From Rhizobium sp. BK602 (GTDB lineage: Bacteria; Pseudomonadota; Alphaproteobacteria; Rhizobiales; Rhizobiaceae): a stretch of 64,000 bases of DNA. Positions 60,140-64,000 of the stretch are shown one piece after another. Location of the stretch: assembly GCF_014195095.1 (NCBI RefSeq), contig NZ_JACIBC010000005.1, positions 495,989 through 559,988 of the forward strand, given 5' to 3'. A program made the position numbers and the translations under genes. The notes below the pieces were generated by a model, which saw only the letters and a program-made list of their open reading frames with translations, ran no database searches and was not told the DNA's origin. The stretch's first letter is position 1. Each line of letters begins with the position of its first letter.

Positions 60140-60461
60140 TTTTGACTGCCCGCGAACCGGCATCGACCCTTCAATACGCATCAGGGGCTGGGTCGGACTG
60201 CTGCCGAACAACGTCGGGACCTATGCGATTAGGCTGGAGCACCGGCAATGCTGTGAAACAGTCATAAGATGCGCCCTCGCCTATCGCGGTCGCGGCGCTT
60301 TTGGGGGCGGACACCTTCATCATCCCGCGCTATTCCATCGGCACCGCGCAAGCGATGGCGAAGATGACACCCAGAGCCTTCATGCAGGCCGCGAATTCCA
60401 GGATTGACCTTGGAAAGCACGGCTTGAGCGCCCCGCTTCAGTGCCCGGCGATATCCGGCGT
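60140..60461. other. Intergenic region upstream of tpsB2
   Basis: About 320 bases between tpsB2 and the regulator gene that lies beyond it on the same strand. A promoter for tpsB2-tpsA2-ialB is expected here. Apart from a longer tpsB2 frame at its edge, nothing was recognised. Confidence 0.4.
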
Positions 60462-62123
60462 CTATCGCGGATCGCCGGTCGGCAGGCCGACGTCGACAAG
60501 CGTTCGCAGAATGGCCTGGGTGGCGACGAGGTAGGTGTCGCTCGCATTGCGACTCGAGAGGGGTAGAGTGCGAACGGTGAAGTCGGGACGGAGCGCCATG
60601 CCCTTCAGGAGCGCTTCCCATGCCTCTTTCTTGCGGCCAAGGCGCCGGTAGGCGGTCGCCAGCAGCATGTAGGAGCGGCCGGAACCGGGGGTGATGGCGA
60701 TCGATCGTTCCAGCAACCCGATTGCTTCCACGTTGCGATCGAGCAGCAAGTTCGCCCAACCTGCTCCGAGCAGCCATGTCCAGCGCGAGACCGCCGGCGT
60801 ATCGAAGCGGTCGGCCTCGGTGAATGTCCGCAACCCATCCTCGAAGCGGCCGAGCTGGACCTCTGCGAGACCGATCTGATAGAGCGCCGCACCGTCCCAG
60901 GGATTCAGTGTCAGCGCACGCGCGCAGGCGACAAGACTTTCGGCGAACTGGTTGGTCGCCGTCAGGAAGCGGCAATATGCGCCCAGCACGGGTATGGATT
61001 GTGGTCGCGACCGCAGAGCATCTTCCAGCAAGGCGCGGGCATCGGTTTCGGCGGCGGCTTTTTCGGTGGGGTTATACCAGCCCATTTGCACAGCGCGCAG
61101 ATGCAGACCGGCAAGCGCCACTCGCAGATCGATGTTTTCGGGATCGGCGGCACGATATGTCTCAAGGATCTCCCGCGCGGTCGCAAAACGCTCGCGCGTC
61201 GTCTGGTTGATCGACGCGACAGCCTGCTGGATCGCGATATCCGCGCCGCCTGCCCGTTGCGGGCTGTCTCGTTCACCAAGATCGTTCATCCGGACGGCCA
61301 GCGCATAGCCGACGCCCGCCGCAAGGCGGGACTGAAGGCGTTGCGGATCGGTTTCCCCGGCATCCGCCGCTATCTCGGCCACCGTCTGAATCTCGCCGCT
61401 AGCGACATTTGTGAGGCGCGCCTGAATGGTCCAGGATTGTCCGATTTTGTTGAGATCGGCGCGCACCTGGTAGGTGACATGCGTATTCGATCGCTCGCTT
61501 GCGACAAGATCGATGCCTTCGATCTTGGAAAGGCCGCTGACCAGCTCGGCGGTGATGCCGCGAGAGAGCGCGATACCCTCGGGGCCGCCGGCGGCATCGG
61601 TGATCGGCAGCACTTCCAACACGAGCCGGGAGGGCTGGAAAAGATAGAAACGGCCGAAAACAATGAGGAGTGCTACAGCCAGAACGCCGAGGCTGGCGAG
61701 CACTGCGGCGCGAAGTCTCCAGTGCGGCCATGCGCCGAACTGCTTTCCCGCCTGCGGGAGCGGCGCCGCCTTCTCCCGCTCCTGTCCATTGGTAACATCG
61801 ACGGCGAACAGATAACCCCGTCCCGAGACCAGCTTGATCATCTGCCGCTCGCGATCGCCGAGCGCAGTGCGGATTTCGCGGATGCACTGGAAGAGGCTGT
61901 CCTCGCCGACATGGATGCCGGGCCAGACGACTTCCATCAAGTCCTGTTTGCCGAGGACGCGATGGCTGTTGGCAGCAAACAATTTCAGCAGTTCGAAGGC
62001 TTTTGGGCGCAGCCGGATCATGGACCCGTCAGGCGCGCGCAGTTCGGCACGCTCCGGATTCAGAACAAAGCCCGAAAATAAGAACAAGTGCCCCCCACGC
62101 CCTTTCGCAACACGACGCACCAT
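60462..62123 (-). CDS. CadC-like regulator: winged helix, one membrane span, TPR-like C-terminus
   Basis: A ~553-residue transmembrane regulator. The N-terminal OmpR/PhoB winged helix (LRAPDGSMIRLRPKAFELLK, VLGKQDLMEVVWPG, QCIREIRTALGD, VSGRGYLFAVDV) is followed by one hydrophobic span (AVLASLGVLAVALLIVFGRF, about residues 140-160) and a periplasmic part of a sensor-like domain and TPR-type helices. This is the CadC/ToxR-like layout, in which the outer domain senses a signal and the inner domain controls transcription. Start ATG 62123 is chosen; GTG 62132 is possible. It is upstream of tpsB2 in the same direction, so it may control the second TPS operon. Confidence 0.85.
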   Translation of the reverse strand: MVRRVAKGRGGHLFLFSGFVLNPERAELRAPDGSMIRLRPKAFELLKLFAANSHRVLGKQDLMEVVWPGIHVGEDSLFQCIREIRTALGDRERQMIKLVSGRGYLFAVDVTNGQEREKAAPLPQAGKQFGAWPHWRLRAAVLASLGVLAVALLIVFGRFYLFQPSRLVLEVLPITDAAGGPEGIALSRGITAELVSGLSKIEGIDLVASERSNTHVTYQVRADLNKIGQSWTIQARLTNVASGEIQTVAEIAADAGETDPQRLQSRLAAGVGYALAVRMNDLGERDSPQRAGGADIAIQQAVASINQTTRERFATAREILETYRAADPENIDLRVALAGLHLRAVQMGWYNPTEKAAAETDARALLEDALRSRPQSIPVLGAYCRFLTATNQFAESLVACARALTLNPWDGAALYQIGLAEVQLGRFEDGLRTFTEADRFDTPAVSRWTWLLGAGWANLLLDRNVEAIGLLERSIAITPGSGRSYMLLATAYRRLGRKKEAWEALLKGMALRPDFTVRTLPLSSRNASDTYLVATQAILRTLVDVGLPTGDPR

Positions 62124-62385
62124 AATGAGCACCCGGCGGAGCCGTCAACCGGCAGGATCGGGTGTCCGGCGGACGGTCTGGCAGCAAATTTCAGAAAAGA
62201 ATCGGAAAATATCAGAATTCTGCCGGCCGGCCTTCAGGACGTTGCGCCGGCATCGCGGCTATCTGTCGAACAGGCCGCAAGGTTGCAGCCGATAATGCAT
62301 GACCGGGGAACGACCGTGCCTAACAACAAGAAGAAGAGAGCGCAGACCCGTCTGTCATGGCTCTGTATCCCTGGAGTGTCAGCTC

Positions 62386-63342
62386 GTGACGTCCATGCTT
62401 GAGCGGCGCGTCCACCTCGTTCCGCAAGCAAGCGGGATTGACCGTCTGATGGCAGCGGAAGCCTTTGGCGATGCGGTCCGGTTGCTCGCGCAGAGTTTCA
62501 TCGCAAGCCATGTGGCCGCGCCGCGTCCGTCGGCGTTGTTCGCCTCGCAGCAACGCTGGCTGCTCTCGCAAGCAGCGCTCGCCTGGCATTTTCGTACCGC
62601 CAAGGCTGGCGGACCGGGCGTGTCTCGGCGGGTTGTCGCGCATCTCGCGGTCCAGCACAATATTGCCAGCCGCAACACCGCCTATGCGTTCTTCGACGAA
62701 ATTCTGAAATACGGCCTCGTCTGTCCCGCGCTCGGAGAGAGCCGTACAGGAGAAGTCGTGCCCGCGCCGGAAGCCCTGCCGGTGCTCGGCGTCTGGTACG
62801 AGGTGCATCTTGCCGCTCTCGACCGTATCGACGGGGGAGACAGGAGCAGCCGCTTCCGCAGCGCGCCCGAACGCCTGCTTCCACTTCTCGCTCCTGTTAT
62901 CGGCGATCGCCTCCTGGCGAGCCCCGAGATACGCATGCCGGGGCCGCTTTACCGGATCTTCGCCTGGACCGACGCCGGCGGGCATTTGATGGACCGGCTT
63001 GTCGCGGGCATCGATGGACGCGCATCGCCGCCTGGCGGCTACCTGACGGATGTCAGATCGATCTCGCATCTCGCCGATTTCCTCGCGCTCTCACGGGCGC
63101 ATACCAGCCGCAAAATCGCCGAAGCGGAATCGATCGGAGGCTTAGGCTGGAATGGTCGACGCGGGCGCTCGCGCATCTGGATTTCGGACAGTTTTTATAT
63201 GGAATACGCGATGGCGCAAGCACGCAAGCTCATCATCTTCCAGGAGGCATTCGAAGAGATCGAAGGGCGGTCTTCACACATGAACGACGATGATTGTGCC
63301 ACAATCCCCCGCGTCGATTGGCAGGATACCCTCAAAACATAG
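62386..63342 (+). CDS. Uncharacterised DNA-binding-like protein
   Basis: Not recognised. GTG 62386 is favoured (GGAG nine bases upstream) over ATG 62395, giving 318 residues. It has no signal peptide or membrane span. Two segments look like helix-turn-helix or winged-helix units: VVAHLAVQHNIASRNTAYAF near residue 80, and ISHLADFLALSRAHTSRKIA near residue 225 followed by a basic GWNGRRGRSRIWI wing. A two-HTH layout would suit a transcription regulator. It diverges from the CadC-like gene with a 260-base gap between them. Confidence 0.6.
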   Translation: MTSMLERRVHLVPQASGIDRLMAAEAFGDAVRLLAQSFIASHVAAPRPSALFASQQRWLLSQAALAWHFRTAKAGGPGVSRRVVAHLAVQHNIASRNTAYAFFDEILKYGLVCPALGESRTGEVVPAPEALPVLGVWYEVHLAALDRIDGGDRSSRFRSAPERLLPLLAPVIGDRLLASPEIRMPGPLYRIFAWTDAGGHLMDRLVAGIDGRASPPGGYLTDVRSISHLADFLALSRAHTSRKIAEAESIGGLGWNGRRGRSRIWISDSFYMEYAMAQARKLIIFQEAFEEIEGRSSHMNDDDCATIPRVDWQDTLKT

Positions 63343-63397
63343 CTCGTCATCGCAACCCGTCGCCCTTGGCAGCCGAAACAGAAATCATTAGACGCGC

Positions 63398-64000
63398 TCA
63401 CAGCGCCTTCTGGAGCTCTGGGAGTGCCTCGAAGAGGTCGGCGACGAGGCCATAGTCGGCGATCTGGAAGATCGGGGCTTCCTCGTCCTTGTTGATGGCG
63501 ACGATCACCTTGCTGTCCTTCATGCCGGCCAGATGCTGGATGGCCCCGGAAATGCCGCAGGCGATATAGAGCTGCGGCGCCACCACCTTGCCGGTCTGCC
63601 CCACCTGCCAGTCGTTCGGCGCATAGCCGGCATCGACGGCCGCGCGGCTCGCACCGACGGCAGCACCCAGCTTGTCGGCGACGGGCAGGATGACCTCCTT
63701 GAACTTCTCCGCCGAGCCGAGCGCCCGGCCACCCGAGATGATGATCTTGGCCGAGGTCAGCTCCGGACGGTCCGAGGCCGACAGGGCGTCGCCGATAAAG
63801 CTGGACAGGCCGGGATTGGCAACCGCGGCGATCGTCTCGACGGCTGCCGAACCGCCTTCAGAGGCAGAGGCGAACGAGGCGGTGCGCACGGTGATCACCT
63901 TCTTCGCATCGCCCGACTGCACCGTCTGGATGGCATTGCCGGCATAGATCGGCCGCTTGAAGGTATCGGCCGAGACCACCTCGATGATCTCCGAGATCTG
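63398..64000 (-). CDS. etfA: Electron transfer flavoprotein alpha subunit (N-terminal part outside window)
   Basis: C-terminal 200 residues of EtfA; the frame runs through the window edge at 64000. The FAD-binding region is intact: GASRAAVDAGYAPNDWQVGQ, VAPQLYIACGISGAIQHLAG, and IVAINKDEEAPIFQIADYG. EtfA with EtfB passes electrons from acyl-CoA and other dehydrogenases to the quinone pool through ETF-QO. The gene end is 55 bases from the convergent unknown gene, with no obvious terminator. It is a housekeeping gene, so the chromosomal or core-replicon flank starts here. Confidence 0.95.
   Translation of the reverse strand, partial: QISEIIEVVSADTFKRPIYAGNAIQTVQSGDAKKVITVRTASFASASEGGSAAVETIAAVANPGLSSFIGDALSASDRPELTSAKIIISGGRALGSAEKFKEVILPVADKLGAAVGASRAAVDAGYAPNDWQVGQTGKVVAPQLYIACGISGAIQHLAGMKDSKVIVAINKDEEAPIFQIADYGLVADLFEALPELQKAL

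Overview
The window reads as a high-GC alphaproteobacterial genome, most likely Rhizobiaceae (Rhizobium/Agrobacterium type). This is inferred from an Aap-like amino-acid ABC transporter, two IalB-family proteins, an RirA-type iron box (TGA-N9-TCA), a CHASE2 cyclase/FecR pair and an etfA end. No rRNA, tRNA, CRISPR array or prophage was seen. LAYOUT. 1-3.3 kb: end of an amino-acid ABC transporter, its ATPase, a GntR/FCD regulator and a small duplicated-motif protein. 3.3-5.2 kb: a graveyard of decayed haemagglutinin pieces, an IS3-family end, three copies of a ~115-bp repeat and a decayed toxin/immunity-like pair. 5.3-24.7 kb (all minus strand): a contact-dependent-inhibition-like two-partner secretion (TPS) locus in the order ialB-like, tpsB, lipoprotein, tpsA of 5170 codons with a nuclease-like C-terminus, then a candidate immunity gene. 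25.1-38.2 kb (all minus strand): a composite RiPP gene cluster. 38.8-42.1 kb: a CHASE2 adenylate cyclase converging on a FecR-domain protein. 42.6-49.8 kb: an AraC regulator and a ferrichrome-type iron uptake cluster (fhuA-, fhuD-, fhuB-like and a siderophore-interacting reductase) with no ATPase gene. 49.9-60.1 kb (minus): a second TPS locus, tpsB-tpsA-ialB. 60.4-64 kb: a CadC-like regulator, an unknown DNA-binding-like protein and the 3' end of etfA. MAIN DISCOVERY. The 25-38 kb cluster appears to join two peptide-natural-product pathways in one operon. The first half has a radical SAM/SPASM maturase, two paralogous 107-residue precursors with the shared core motif FDGNCGCA(L)(Y/F)GPGGVLTR and a HExxH-type peptide hydroxylase candidate. 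The second half looks like a microcin C (peptide-nucleotide 'Trojan horse') pathway: a ThiF/MccB-like adenylating enzyme directly preceded by two ~60-residue peptides that both end in ...DIGDLVAN with a C-terminal Asn (the residue MccB adenylates in microcin C), an MccD-like class I methyltransferase-fold enzyme, a SpeD-type SAM decarboxylase that would supply the aminopropyl donor, a two-domain methyltransferase and a terminal GNAT acetyltransferase that could be self-immunity like the MccE C-terminal domain. The genes are chained by 4-bp overlaps. A SARP-like regulator, a PAP2/haloperoxidase-like protein and a subtilisin-like protease lie upstream, separated from the modification genes by a strong intrinsic terminator. 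The enzyme families are read from motifs; the microcin C assignment and product chemistry are inference.
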